Source of the DNA: Peribolospora baueri
Lineage: Eukaryota > Basidiomycota > Peribolosporomycetes > Peribolosporales > Peribolosporaceae
NCBI GenBank assembly: GCA_029717555.1
Contig: JAMDHS010000003.1
Span: 310,001-374,000 of the forward strand
Direction: 5' to 3'
Length of the DNA: 64,000 nucleotides
The notes beneath the pieces are model-generated. The model ran no database searches. It saw nothing but the letters and a program-made list of their open reading frames with translations, and was not told the origin of the DNA. The position numbers and the translations under genes were made by a program. Shown here piece after piece: positions 1-9,200 of this stretch (the first letter of the stretch is position 1; every line of letters begins with the position of its first letter).

Positions 1-183
1 AAGAAGGACGGCGTTAATAGAGATGGACCTGGGCGATACCGGTGAAGGTTGGTTGCGACAACGGACGAGCGGGGTGGTCACAAAACCGACCGATCGTTTG
101 CACGTGATATTCCATGGCAACTGATCGTCCATGATACGTCGTCCTTGCACGTACTGCCGTCACCACCACCACCGAGGCGGACC

Positions 184-990
184 ATGGTTCCGGGCGGCAG
201 CACGGCTTCATCATGCTCGCTACCCATCCTCTCCTCCCCCTTTCTCACCCTCCCCGTCCTTGACCGTGCCCTCGAGCAGCACCTCCTCCGTCCGGCCATC
301 ACCCAAATTGTCGAGGCCGAGCCCGCGCCCCCATCTCAGCGCCCCGCACTGGCGTCGGAAGAGAACAGACTGGCGGCGGAAAGGGCGATCCAGCTGCTCA
401 GCGCGAGACTCATCGTCCTCGAGTGTGACTTGCCTCGACCGGTTGCTACGCAACGAGAGCGACGAAGACCGAGACCGAGACCAAGATCGGACTCGCGCTG
501 CCGCGGGGCAGGGGCAGAGAAGGAGGAAGAGGAAGCGGGCGATGAGGAGGAAGACGTGGACTGGCCCGCCATTTCTCAGATTCCTCTGACCCGCTACCGT
601 CTCTCCCTCCTTCTCCTTGCCTTTCAAGAGCGGGAACGCGCAAAGGCCGAGCTCGAGCAGGCGCTTGCCTCCCTCGCCCCGTTCTCCAAGCCGGTCTTGG
701 CGAATTTGAAAAAGAAGGAGAAGAAGGAAAGACCTCGCGTCAAGGATACGGGTGGGTCGGAGTCCGGGGAGGTTGTATTCGCACCACCAACGACGCCGAC
801 CGTTGGGCGGCGGCCATTATCAGCCGGACAGAGAGAGCTTCTGACGCTGGAAGGGAAGATTCTGCGGTCGTTGGAGGTGGTGTGCGAGGCGATGGCGGGG
901 AGGGCCAAGGGAAGCGAGGCGGAGAGGTATGGCAGGTGGGCAGAGGCACGTGCGGAAAGGTTAAGGGCGTCGAATGGCCCCGGCGGATGA
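184..990 (+). CDS. Hypothetical protein, probably the 3' part of a larger gene
   Basis: An open frame of 268 codons runs from the ATG at 184 to TGA at 990; the same frame stays open back to about 49, so the true start may lie in an exon left of the window. The protein begins with a Pro/Ser-rich stretch, then shows an amphipathic helical part (LDRALEQHLLRPAITQIVEA), a basic and then acidic low-complexity linker around residues 95-130, and further long helices (RYRLSLLLLAFQERERAKAE and, near the end, TLEGKILRSLEVVCEAMAG). The helices look like a helical-repeat or TPR-like C-terminus, but I recognise no family and assign no function. The alternating basic/acidic linker and absence of an obvious upstream promoter in the 183 bases available are the only other clues. 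Confidence 0.45.
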   Translation: MVPGGSTASSCSLPILSSPFLTLPVLDRALEQHLLRPAITQIVEAEPAPPSQRPALASEENRLAAERAIQLLSARLIVLECDLPRPVATQRERRRPRPRPRSDSRCRGAGAEKEEEEAGDEEEDVDWPAISQIPLTRYRLSLLLLAFQERERAKAELEQALASLAPFSKPVLANLKKKEKKERPRVKDTGGSESGEVVFAPPTTPTVGRRPLSAGQRELLTLEGKILRSLEVVCEAMAGRAKGSEAERYGRWAEARAERLRASNGPGG

Positions 991-1462
991 CAGACGATGT
1001 CGAATGGATCGCCTGCAATCGCGTACGCGGTATGAGTGCGACGGTGCCGCGGCCTCCTGGGCTTGACCGCTTGCGAGCGGTCCTGTCCTCGCCACGTAAA
1101 GTGAACCCACCGATGTACGGGCCGCCGACTCTCCTATTGCTGGCGCTTCAAGCGAGCCAGCAAGCAAACGAGACAACTGGTTAGCCCCTTAGGGCGTGCT
1201 CGGAATTCTTCGCGGTGTGCGGACGAAGGGGAGAAATGCAGGCGGGCGCGGGCGTTATGACTACTGTACGATGCTTGCCCGTCAGCGATGAAAGGAGACG
1301 AAAACCAACGACGACAACATCGCGAAACACCAGGCCGACAAGACAGTCTGGACAGGTTCTGGTGGTGATGACGATGGGGGAATGGGAACGGAGACGGAAA
1401 AGAGGGAAAGGGGCGCGAGAAGTGTGGTTACGGTCGTGGTGAAGACGAGCAGCAGAGTCCAC
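991..1462. other. Intergenic, no gene seen
   Basis: This stretch separates the plus-strand gene ending at 990 from the minus-strand gene ending at 1463 (tail to tail). I see only short open frames on both strands without conserved character, and no clear regulatory element. Confidence 0.5.
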
Positions 1463-1849
1463 TCAAACCTCGGCGATTCTGAGAAGCTTGAACCAAACAG
1501 GCTCCTTCCTTCCTTCCGGGTCTTCTCTCTCGGAAACCGACATCTCCTGCACCAAAAAAGTTGCTGCGCCGGTCGCCACGCCCATTCCTGCGCCGCCAAG
1601 AAGGAGGTTTGGGAGTCGAGCACGGCGGAGCAAGAGGGCAGGGGAGAGGACGGCGCCGAGGCAGGCTCCGATGAGGGTAAGGTCGTCTAGGCGGACCTGG
1701 TGGGGGTGAAGCGAGGTCCGAGGGTCAATTTGCCCACTCTCCTCTCAGTCTCCGCCCGGAGACTTGTCTCAGACTGATTCGAGTGAACTCACAACGTTCG
1801 GATCTCTCTTCAGTCTATGCACCTTGACGCCGACCGAAGAATCGTTCAT
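1463..1849 (-). CDS. Small two-helix membrane protein, unknown function
   Basis: Two exons join in phase 0: 1849-1793 and 1696-1463, with donor GTGAGT and acceptor CCACCAG, giving 96 residues if the ATG at 1849 is used. The second exon encodes two hydrophobic segments (LTLIGACLGAVLSPALLL and LPNLLLGGAGMGVATGAATF) separated by the basic loop RRAR, followed by a charged tail ending LLRIAEV. The frame is open further upstream to about 1950 and reads WVSPLTAATLTASIGWAKL, a likely third hydrophobic segment, so a first exon carrying the real start may lie upstream; I could not place it. Glycine-rich paired helices recall small inner-membrane mitochondrial proteins, but that is inference. Codon use and splice sites look normal. 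Confidence 0.5.
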
Positions 1850-2357
1850 GGACTGCAGCTTTGCCCAGCCGATACTCGCTGTGAGCGTCGCCGCCGTGAG
1901 GGGGCTGACCCAGCTGTTGGTCGTGAGATGGAGTGGGTTGAATCGAGATCATCATCAGTCGTTTATTGCACGTCAGCGCCGAGGCTTCTCATTGAACGAA
2001 GGATAGAAAGAGAAGACGACGGACGGTGTGATCGGGTGAACGAAGACGCACCAAGCCCTCAAAAATCTGTTTATTCCAAAAGAGCGCTTGCGGAGAGAGT
2101 TGAACAAGTAAACCGGCGGGGTGACGAGCGCGGCCGCTTGCGCTCCTGGATGGGAGACAAGGAATGGCAAGTGTTGGAGAAAAGACGAAGGAGGAAGGAA
2201 AGAAGGTCAGACAAGAGGTTCGCTTCGCTCATTTCGTGGGTAGAGGTGGTGAAAAAAAGAAGGATGAATGCGAAGAAACTCGGTCCAGTTCAAGCAAGCC
2301 CGTCCAAGCAAGCCCCTCCCCTCCCTCCCTCCCTCCCTCCCTCCTCACGGCTTCTGC
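1850..2357. other. Probable promoter and unresolved 5' exon of the 1463-1849 gene
   Basis: About 500 bases between two minus-strand genes. It probably holds the missing first exon of the small membrane-protein gene. A short GGGA/CCCT run (ccctccctccctccctccct, about 2324-2343) lies just downstream of the 2358 gene. Nothing else is supported. Confidence 0.4.
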
Positions 2358-2646
2358 TTAAGAGACTTCATCTTGTGGAGCGAAACGGTACACGAAGGCC
2401 GGAGATCGCAGAATGACTGCACGAGACGACAAAAGCCTCACCCCTCCAACCGGCCTCCTTGATCAGCCAAGCCCTGTCGTCCATCCTCTGCTTCTCCTCC
2501 GCATCCAAGAGCGTCATGCCGGGCTTTGGCTCTGGCTGGGCCATTTGCGATTGCTGACGGGGGCGGTCGCCCAGAGGGGTGGCTGTTGGGACCGGTGCTC
2601 TGGAAACGTCCTCTCCCTTGTGTTCGGAAGAGGTGAAAGGCCACAT
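2358..2646 (-). CDS. Small hypothetical protein with one short intron
   Basis: The ATG at 2646 opens a frame beginning MWPFTSSEHKGEDVS and running to WLIKEAGWR, where a GTGAGG donor (exon end 2442) interrupts it. Two acceptors give the same terminal frame: a 69-70 base intron ending CCACAAG (exon 2 2371-2358, protein 72 residues ending GWRDEVS) or a 25-base intron ending GTGCAG (exon 2 2416-2358, 87 residues ending FAPQDEVS). The longer intron fits the size range of the other introns here and is preferred. The protein is hydrophilic, with a Pro/Gln linker followed by a charged helix (DAEEKQRMDDRAWLIKEAG). I do not recognise a family. It lies between two other small minus-strand genes. Confidence 0.4.
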
Positions 2647-3752
2647 GTCGGTTCGGGCCAGGGAGCACGGGAGGCGGCTGGGGCGACGGTGGAAGGAGGC
2701 GGGCTGGATGGGGGCGAAGGTCAGAGATGCGGAGGGTTGTGGTGTGCGACAAGGCAAGTGTACGCCTTCTTGGCCGTCCTGGAGGAGACAGAAGAGAGCA
2801 AGATTGGGAGTAGGATGAGGAAGAGGAGGTGGAGTGTCAAGTGAGGGCTCGACTGAGCGATGTGTGGCCCCGCAAAGGGATCGATCGGTGGATGGCGGGG
2901 GATGATGAGGGCGAAAGGCCGAGCCGGATTTATCGTAAATCTCTTCGCAGCCAGTCGCCCAGCGTAGACCCGTCACAGACCGGACAAACAACTAAACGAG
3001 TATTTCTAGTAGCTGAGCTGACTGAGGAACGGAACGTCGCGCGATGGATGTACTCAGCTTGCCGGTCCATGGCGACGAGCGCCCCGGTCTATCCCGATCC
3101 TTGTACACAGCGCCGTCCGTCGTGTCGTCCGCTTTCATCCCACTTCGGGTACGCCCGCTCGCACGCCCACTCCCCCTACATCGATTGCATGGTACGACTC
3201 GTCTAACCGTCGAGCGCCCCATGCCATGTGAAAGACGACTGGATCCGCACCGTGTCCCAGCAAGCAGATCGACCAGTAAGAAAGACACGGTCAAGACACG
3301 GGCGCGTTCGTTCAGGGTTGACAACAGTAAAGCAAGACGCGTGGTCGCAGCATGTGCGCGGTTCAACGAAGCTGGACTTTCTATGCATTTCCCCTTCGTA
3401 TGGATACACCTTGTCCACCTGTCGCGCCCACCTCATCCGCCCCACCGCTCGTCCGCACGTAGTCGTGTTCATTGCCGCCCTCGTTCTTTAGGATCCGACA
3501 GGCCAAACGTAACGAAGACCGGCCTGCTCATGAGGATGGTATGGAGAATGAGGTTGAGATGGACCATGATGGTAAGCAGCGGAGACAAAGATAAGGAAAA
3601 CAAAATTGGGGGAGAGGCGCGGGACAAATAAATCAAACGAGTACGGTCAGCTCCGCCTTCCGCCCTTCCTTCTCCCCCACATCAACAGGGCCAATCAAAA
3701 CACAATCACTACTCACTGCGACAAGGGGTAGGCCGAACGAACAACATCCCGT
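2647..3752. other. Intergenic, no gene supported
   Basis: About 1.1 kb between the 2358-2646 gene and the 3' end of ATP18. Open frames exist on both strands (for example about 3044-3631 on +), but they show arginine/serine-rich compositions typical of GC-rich shadows and no recognisable motif. It presumably holds the 2646 promoter and the ATP18 3' UTR. Confidence 0.45.
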
Positions 3753-4241
3753 TCAGTGGTGGGACTCCTTCTGGACTTGGGCGGCTGATCGAGAAAGAAA
3801 AAAGAGAGGCCACGAAGAAAGGCAAAGATGCAGGGAGAATGGGTAAACAAATAACGTGGAACAGGTCAGCGGCTTGTCCAGATGGACCATGTTTAGGGTC
3901 GGCAGCAGCACGATCCGAACGACCTGCAGGTCATCTTTCGTACGATCTCCATCACAAGTCCTCCCGCATCTCAGCACACCCGAACTCGTCCTGGCTTCCA
4001 TCAAAACTCCCTCCTGCAGAGTACCACCGCTCCCAAAGGAGGACTGCTTCACGGAGGAGCACTCAAAGAGCACGGAAAGCTCACCATAGGGGTTCCTGGG
4101 GTCGTTCTTGTACTCGTCGCTCTTGACCATCGCATTCTGGAGGTTGTTGACGAGGTAGAAGGTGACAATCCCGGCAAGCACGAAGGGCTGCATCGGCTTC
4201 CACACGGGAGTGGGGTACTTTCGGAATCCGAAGAGGGACAT
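3753..4241 (-). CDS. ATP18: F1Fo ATP synthase subunit J (Atp18-like)
   Basis: Two exons, 4241-4085 and 3784-3753, join in phase 1 (donor GTGAGC, acceptor GATCAG) to a 62-residue protein ending QKESHH. It starts MSLFGFRKYPTPVWKPMQPF, has one membrane helix (FVLAGIVTFYLVNNLQNAMV, about residues 20-39) and the conserved NDPRNPY motif around residue 46. This layout (RKYPTPVWKP, single helix, NDPRNP) is that of fungal Atp18/subunit i/j, a small membrane subunit of the mitochondrial ATP synthase Fo part involved in complex assembly and dimer stability in yeast. The length matches the family. The 300-base intron is unusually long for this window and contains no supported exon. The gene is head to head with the COA8-like gene, 235 bases apart. 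Confidence 0.9.
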   Translation of the reverse strand: MSLFGFRKYPTPVWKPMQPFVLAGIVTFYLVNNLQNAMVKSDEYKNDPRNPYGELSVLFECSSVKQSSFGSGGTLQEGVLMEARTSSGVLRCGRTCDGDRTKDDLQVVRIVLLPTLNMVHLDKPLTCSTLFVYPFSLHLCLSSWPLFFLSRSAAQVQKESHH

Positions 4242-4476
4242 TGTAGGCGAGACCAGGGCTGAGCAGGAAGGAATGGGAAGCTGATAGCAGGGTGGAGAGG
4301 CGAGGAAGATGGGCAGGAACGATGACCGACGGCAACCACCGGGCCGTAACGGGCGTGAGAAGAAGGCGCGACTGCGGTCGATCCACCTAACCCCGCCCTT
4401 TTCCGTACTCGTGTGCCCCTTCCTGTCCAGGAATGCACGGTCCACACTCCTCTTCGCCGATCTCTTCCCCATCATC
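4242..4476. promoter_or_regulatory. Shared promoter region of ATP18 and COA8-like gene
   Basis: Only 235 bases separate the divergent start codons of ATP18 (4241, -) and the COA8-like gene (4477, +), so both 5' UTRs and promoters must lie here. No TATA box is obvious. Both products act on mitochondrial respiratory complexes, which suggests co-regulation (inference). Confidence 0.6.
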
Positions 4477-5397
4477 ATGTCCAGATCTACAGCCTCCCTT
4501 CTTCGGCGAACGCTGGCGACGGCGGCCACTAATTCGTATCCCGCCCAAGCATCTTCATCCTTGCGTGCGTCCAGGTCCTCTCGTCGCTCAGCCTCCCTGG
4601 CGACGTCGGCCGACTCGGACCGCGCCTCATCCTTTTGGCCAACTCAAGACCTCGTCGGGCCGCCCGACCCGCTCTCCAACCTGCGACCGGTCGTATACTC
4701 CCCTGGGATTGCTCGATTGAACCTCAGCGCTTCTACCTCCTTAACCGGGGTAGAGCGCAACGACGAACTAGCAAAATCAAAGGCGTCGAAAGGCAAGGCG
4801 ATAACGGCACCGACGCCGCATCCCTACTCCCTCTCCGAGTTCCGCGCTCCCTCTTCTTCCTCCCTACCGTCTACTTCGTCTGCCTCCTCCTTGGCCTCTA
4901 CTGCATCCCGCCCACGTCATCCGGCGCGCCGCCCTTACTCGTCCTCTTTCCTCTCCCTCCTTTCTCGCTACGAGGCGCAAGACCTCTCCTACCGCCTCCT
5001 CCGCCTCCGCGCCGACACCTTCTCCAACGCCTTCTGGAGGGACAACAACGCGCGCTTCGAGGCCGCGCTCCGGGAATGGAAGGCAAGACAGGCGGTTCTG
5101 GAGAGCTCCAGCGTGTCCGTTTTCGACCAAGGCGGCGGGGCCGATGGCCAAACTCCATCTAAGAAGGGGGGGAAGGGGAAGAGCGATTCGCGAGCGGCCT
5201 CTGCACCCGCAACCAAACCGGACCTCTCCACCTTCTACGTTGCCTGGATGAACGCCAACCGTTCCCGTCACACGGCGTACAACACGGAGCTTTGGCGAAC
5301 CCAGTTCGGCCTACTGCGCCCCGCTGCCAGACACGCTTGTTTGGGCGTCTGGGTGAGGGTGAGGGAGAAGTGGGAAAGGGCGTTGGGGAGAGGATGA
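4477..5397 (+). CDS. COA8/APOPT1-like cytochrome c oxidase assembly factor
   Basis: An intronless frame of 306 residues starts at the ATG at 4477. The N-terminus (MSRSTASLLRRTLATAATNS) is rich in Ser/Thr/Arg without acidic residues, as in a mitochondrial presequence. The family signature follows: DLVGPPDPLSNLRPVVY around residues 60-76, then LRLRADTFSNAFWRDNNARF, and a C-terminal block with FYVAWMNANRSRHTAYNTEL and WVRVREKWERAL. These match the order and spacing of human APOPT1/COA8 (GPPD..SNLRPV, then the WN..FW..N..F block, then FY..FL...F..H..YN..WY). COA8 is a matrix-side factor that supports and protects complex IV assembly. The fungal protein carries Ser/Pro-rich insertions (about residues 100-165 and 235-265) that make it longer than animal forms. 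The upstream frame is open, but 4477 gives the best presequence. Confidence 0.8.
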   Translation: MSRSTASLLRRTLATAATNSYPAQASSSLRASRSSRRSASLATSADSDRASSFWPTQDLVGPPDPLSNLRPVVYSPGIARLNLSASTSLTGVERNDELAKSKASKGKAITAPTPHPYSLSEFRAPSSSSLPSTSSASSLASTASRPRHPARRPYSSSFLSLLSRYEAQDLSYRLLRLRADTFSNAFWRDNNARFEAALREWKARQAVLESSSVSVFDQGGGADGQTPSKKGGKGKSDSRAASAPATKPDLSTFYVAWMNANRSRHTAYNTELWRTQFGLLRPAARHACLGVWVRVREKWERALGRG

Positions 5398-6229
5398 AGC
5401 GTATCGGACGGGATGCGGCGTGATGCGATGCGGTGCGATGTGATTCGATGCGATAGGATGGGACGGTTCTTCAAGTCTGCTCGCCGAGCTGATTGTGTCA
5501 ATAGAGCCCAGGAAGTCTTTCAGAGCAGGCCGGACGCCTGTCCCTCCCCCGTACTCCATCTCCGGATCTTACCGGCCGACTCCCAACGCATGCGACGTGA
5601 TTTTTCCTTGCATGGTCTTCACCGAGAGCGGAGAGCGAGCTCTCCGGCGAGTATTCTACTCGAGTCAAGGCTTACGTCAGCATCCTCTGCGCTTGGCGAT
5701 AGCAGCTGCAACTAGTAGCAACTCGAGCAAGACTGGAATCAGGATCACCAACAGTCAAAGGAGGTGGTCCAGATCGAGGTCGAGTCCGCGGCGCCGCCAC
5801 CCTTCCTCCACGTTAGGTTGGAAGAGCCACGCGGTGAGCACGTTTAGAGCGTAGTTAGCCGGTCGATCAAGGGCAATGTATTAAAATGGTCAAAGAGTGG
5901 CTATACGTACAAAACAAGCTGGGTGGAACAGGAAGGGGTCACGTTGTCACGTCGAGAAAGTGCGAGACATAACTCAAGAGAAAGGCACTCAGTCAAGGTT
6001 GTACGTGGTAGATGAGTGTCGGGAAGCGTGGCGGGGAGAGACGGGACGTTACAGAGGTCGGAGGAAAGGACGGAATCGGTGATTGTCCCAACGGGTTACA
6101 GTCTCGTATTATCAAAACAGGTTCACGGAAGCGTGGGTTGGGAAGGTCGGCAGGCGATTACTGTTCTACGATCGAATGTGGGAAGGAAAACGAGCGCATG
6201 GACAGTGGTACGACATTGACGACCAATCC
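5398..6229. other. Intergenic between COA8-like gene and multicopper oxidase 3' ends
   Basis: Tail-to-tail spacer. It begins with a degenerate GATGC/GATGT pentamer array (5400-5465). On the minus strand about 5879-5780 there is a 33-codon open stretch (LNVLTAWLFQPNVEEGWRRR in the middle) with protein-like composition but no start, acceptor or partner exon, so I do not call a gene. Confidence 0.4.
5400..5465. repeat. Degenerate pentanucleotide array (GATGC-like)
   Basis: Successive units read gatgc, gatgc, ggtgc, gatgt, gattc, gatgc, gatag, gatgg, i.e. a period of about five bases with point variation, just after the COA8-like stop codon. Confidence 0.7.
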
Positions 6230-9200
6230 TCACGTCGCCGACAAGGCAGGCCGGCTGTGCCAGGGGAACCGACCGCGCTTGCGTGCACCGATCTGGGTGG
6301 CGTTCCAGGGAGTCTCGCCTGGAGGGATGTCGTAACAGAGGTCCTGGACCGCTTTGGGGATCTGGAGCTGGTTGTGAAGGTACGATGGCTGTGCGACCAC
6401 CGCTCCAAGGAAGCCCTGCGGAAGGAACGCGAGACGATCGATTCGAAATGAGCGCTAACATTTGATGTGCAGTACGATATCGTCCAGATCCGACTCACCT
6501 CGGCAAGGTGCCACGCGATGTGACAATGGAGGGGCTAACAGAAGGCAAGAGGACGTGGAGAAAACGCGTGTGTGTGAATGAAGAATGGTGCACAATGTCA
6601 AGACCGTCCGCGTAGGACGTACCCAAACTCCAGGAAGGTCGTTGACGACGCGGAGTACGGCCCAGCTACTGCGACCGATGGCCGTCGTGTCTCGGCGGAG
6701 CGGGTTCGTCCTGCCAAATAGAGAAGGCGGTGCCATTTAAACAGAAGGCTCCGGAAAAAGATTGACCGAATGTTTCGGAGACGCACGTGTTGAAGTCTAT
6801 ACTCTTCGCTTGCGCTTCATTGAGAGTGCCATTACCTCTTCCAACGAGAAAAAGGTGAAACCGTGAAGCTAGGGGTAAAAGGGGTGCACAAATGGAGACG
6901 CCTCGTGTCAGTCATGTCGAGCGTCCTCAAGTAAGTCTAAACATCAGGCGTTAGATCTCTGCGTACATGGTACGGATGATCCAGGAAGGGGCTGGTGGTG
7001 CAGAAGGAGAGATGATGTGAATGCCAAGACACCGGGCGTTCTCAGTGGAGAAAAGCTTACTCAAGATTATTCTGCTCAGAAGCAAACCATTCTAAGATCA
7101 GGACTCTTCCTTGAGCCATGAGCGACAAGCCGGACAGTTTGACCTACTCACGATGATAATGTCCGCCGTGTTGCCAGTGAGATAGAGAGGTGCGATGTTG
7201 GTCGCGTTAACTGGCTTGCCGTCATGGACGGTCTCCAAAAGAGGGATGTACTCGTAATCGATAGCCGTGACCCCATCAACAAAGAACCTCGAGTAGTTTT
7301 GCCCCTGCACAGTCAAAGTGTTGAAGCTGCTGTTGTAGTGCCTCTGCATAGGCCCAAACGACACTTTCGTGAGCTCGATGTTTCCGCTTTCATGGACCTC
7401 TGCTTGAAATAGCCTACCCGTTGGTCCACAACGGTGGGAGCGTCAATCTTGATCAAAGGCACAAGGGCAGAGTCGGCGAGGTCGATACATTCCGAGCCTA
7501 GCACATCTCCCCAGTCCGGCGTCGTCGGCGTCTGCACGGGCTCTGTGGTGTTGCTGTTGTCGACATATTGGAGGATACCGAAGGTAGTTGCGTTGAGGGA
7601 TGGTTCGATGCTACATGGACAGTTCAAGCAGATTTGAGCATAAGGTTTGGATTGGACTCTAAAAGGGTGGAAGGGAGGGCACTCACTATGCGAAGCAGTT
7701 GGTGTTCATCTTCGACCGGATCCAATCTGAGGGCGACGGCGCAAAAGACGGATGGACTGTTCAAAGACCAGGGCCGCTCACAGCTCATCGACAAATGAGC
7801 TGAACTCACAAGTGTCCCCGGGCTTTCCAACAGTCGTATTCACGATGACGGAATAGCGCTGGCCGTTGTGGAAGGGGACGCGGTGAACCTGATACGGTTC
7901 CACACCAGTGTCGTCCGCCTCAATCACGCTCAAAGAGCTTTCGAGTAGCGGCGCAACAGCGTTCAGCAGTGGCTCGACAATATAGAAAATGAGGCAAGGC
8001 GTCAAGTGCGATTCAGGTAGCGCTCACTGCTCGTCCACGGAAAACTGCATCTCGGCGTGGCTTCCTCCGTTGATGAGACGAAAACGGTAGGCCTTGTTTT
8101 GCTCGACCTGAATTACGGGCGGCGTCTTCTGGTTGCATTGTTCGCCTGCCGGTGCGTCATTGCAGTTGTAGACGCCCTGATATGCGGCCGGGGATGGGAG
8201 ACGTACTCTTAGGGCCTTGCTCCTAGGCTTTATGCAGCGCAAGGTAGCTCACATTTCCGTTCATCACTCCAGAGTAGGGCGAAGGCGCCACTCCCCCGTG
8301 TCCATCATATCCAACGGCTCCGGAGGATTGGAGCTGTGAAACGGAGAGACAGAATGTGGCTGGCTGAGCGTTTCGTCTTCGGCGGTCGAACGTGCAAAAG
8401 CGAACTCACGCCTGCGGCGATCTCGTTCGCCTGGTCATGGTACCAGTCCGCGCTACCGGCAAGGAATGGCTGTCAGCGTCCGAACCGCCTGCTGCGAGGG
8501 CGGGCAGCCCAAAAGACAAACTCACTAGAACAACACTTGTTCCTCGTCAAAGTCTTTGCCTCTCTTCAACGGGTCGTTCGGCGAATGAATGATGAGGGGA
8601 CCGTAAAGGCCTAAAAGGGGAAGGAATCAGTGTGCATCTGCCAACAAGCTAACGCTCTGCGTCCACGAGATGACATGGGAGTGCTTCTACAAACCGTCTG
8701 TATATTGCATACTACATATGCAGAATGCGAGGTGGATAAGAATGGGCCCGACTCACGCACACATGCCGGCGTACTGCTCACCTGAAATGCGAGTGGTACC
8801 AGTAAGACTACCAAGAGGATGGGTAGGAAGCCGATGCGTCAGTCAAGGACGCTACCGACAGTTGTGGCAGTGAGGACGAGGGAATCCATGAAAACACAAA
8901 CCCCTGATGAGAAAAAAAAATTTGAAAATGGTAAGCATGGAAGAACCGACTTCGGCGGACGTGCTCTTTTTTTCACGTGTTCGCTTACCGAAACTTTGCG
9001 CCTGAAACTTGTATTGGAAGTATCCATCTGCCATTGCACGCCAAGATCAGAAATTCGGAAAAGGCAGGACGGGCCTGTGCGATGACGAGAATGGCTGGCT
9101 CACTTGCTGGAATGGGACATTGCGAAATGCCCACCACTCCCTGGGAGACGGTCACAGGGGCTTCAGCGTTTCTTTCTCGTCGTACCCGCATCTCTCCGGC

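Noticed and set aside
5780-5879. Minus-strand 33-codon open stretch with protein-like composition, and a hydrophobic stretch (LLVILIPVLLELLLVAAAIA) at about 5753-5694
   Set aside because: No start codon, no acceptor and no joining exon; both are flanked by stops. Possibly a gene remnant, but not supportable.
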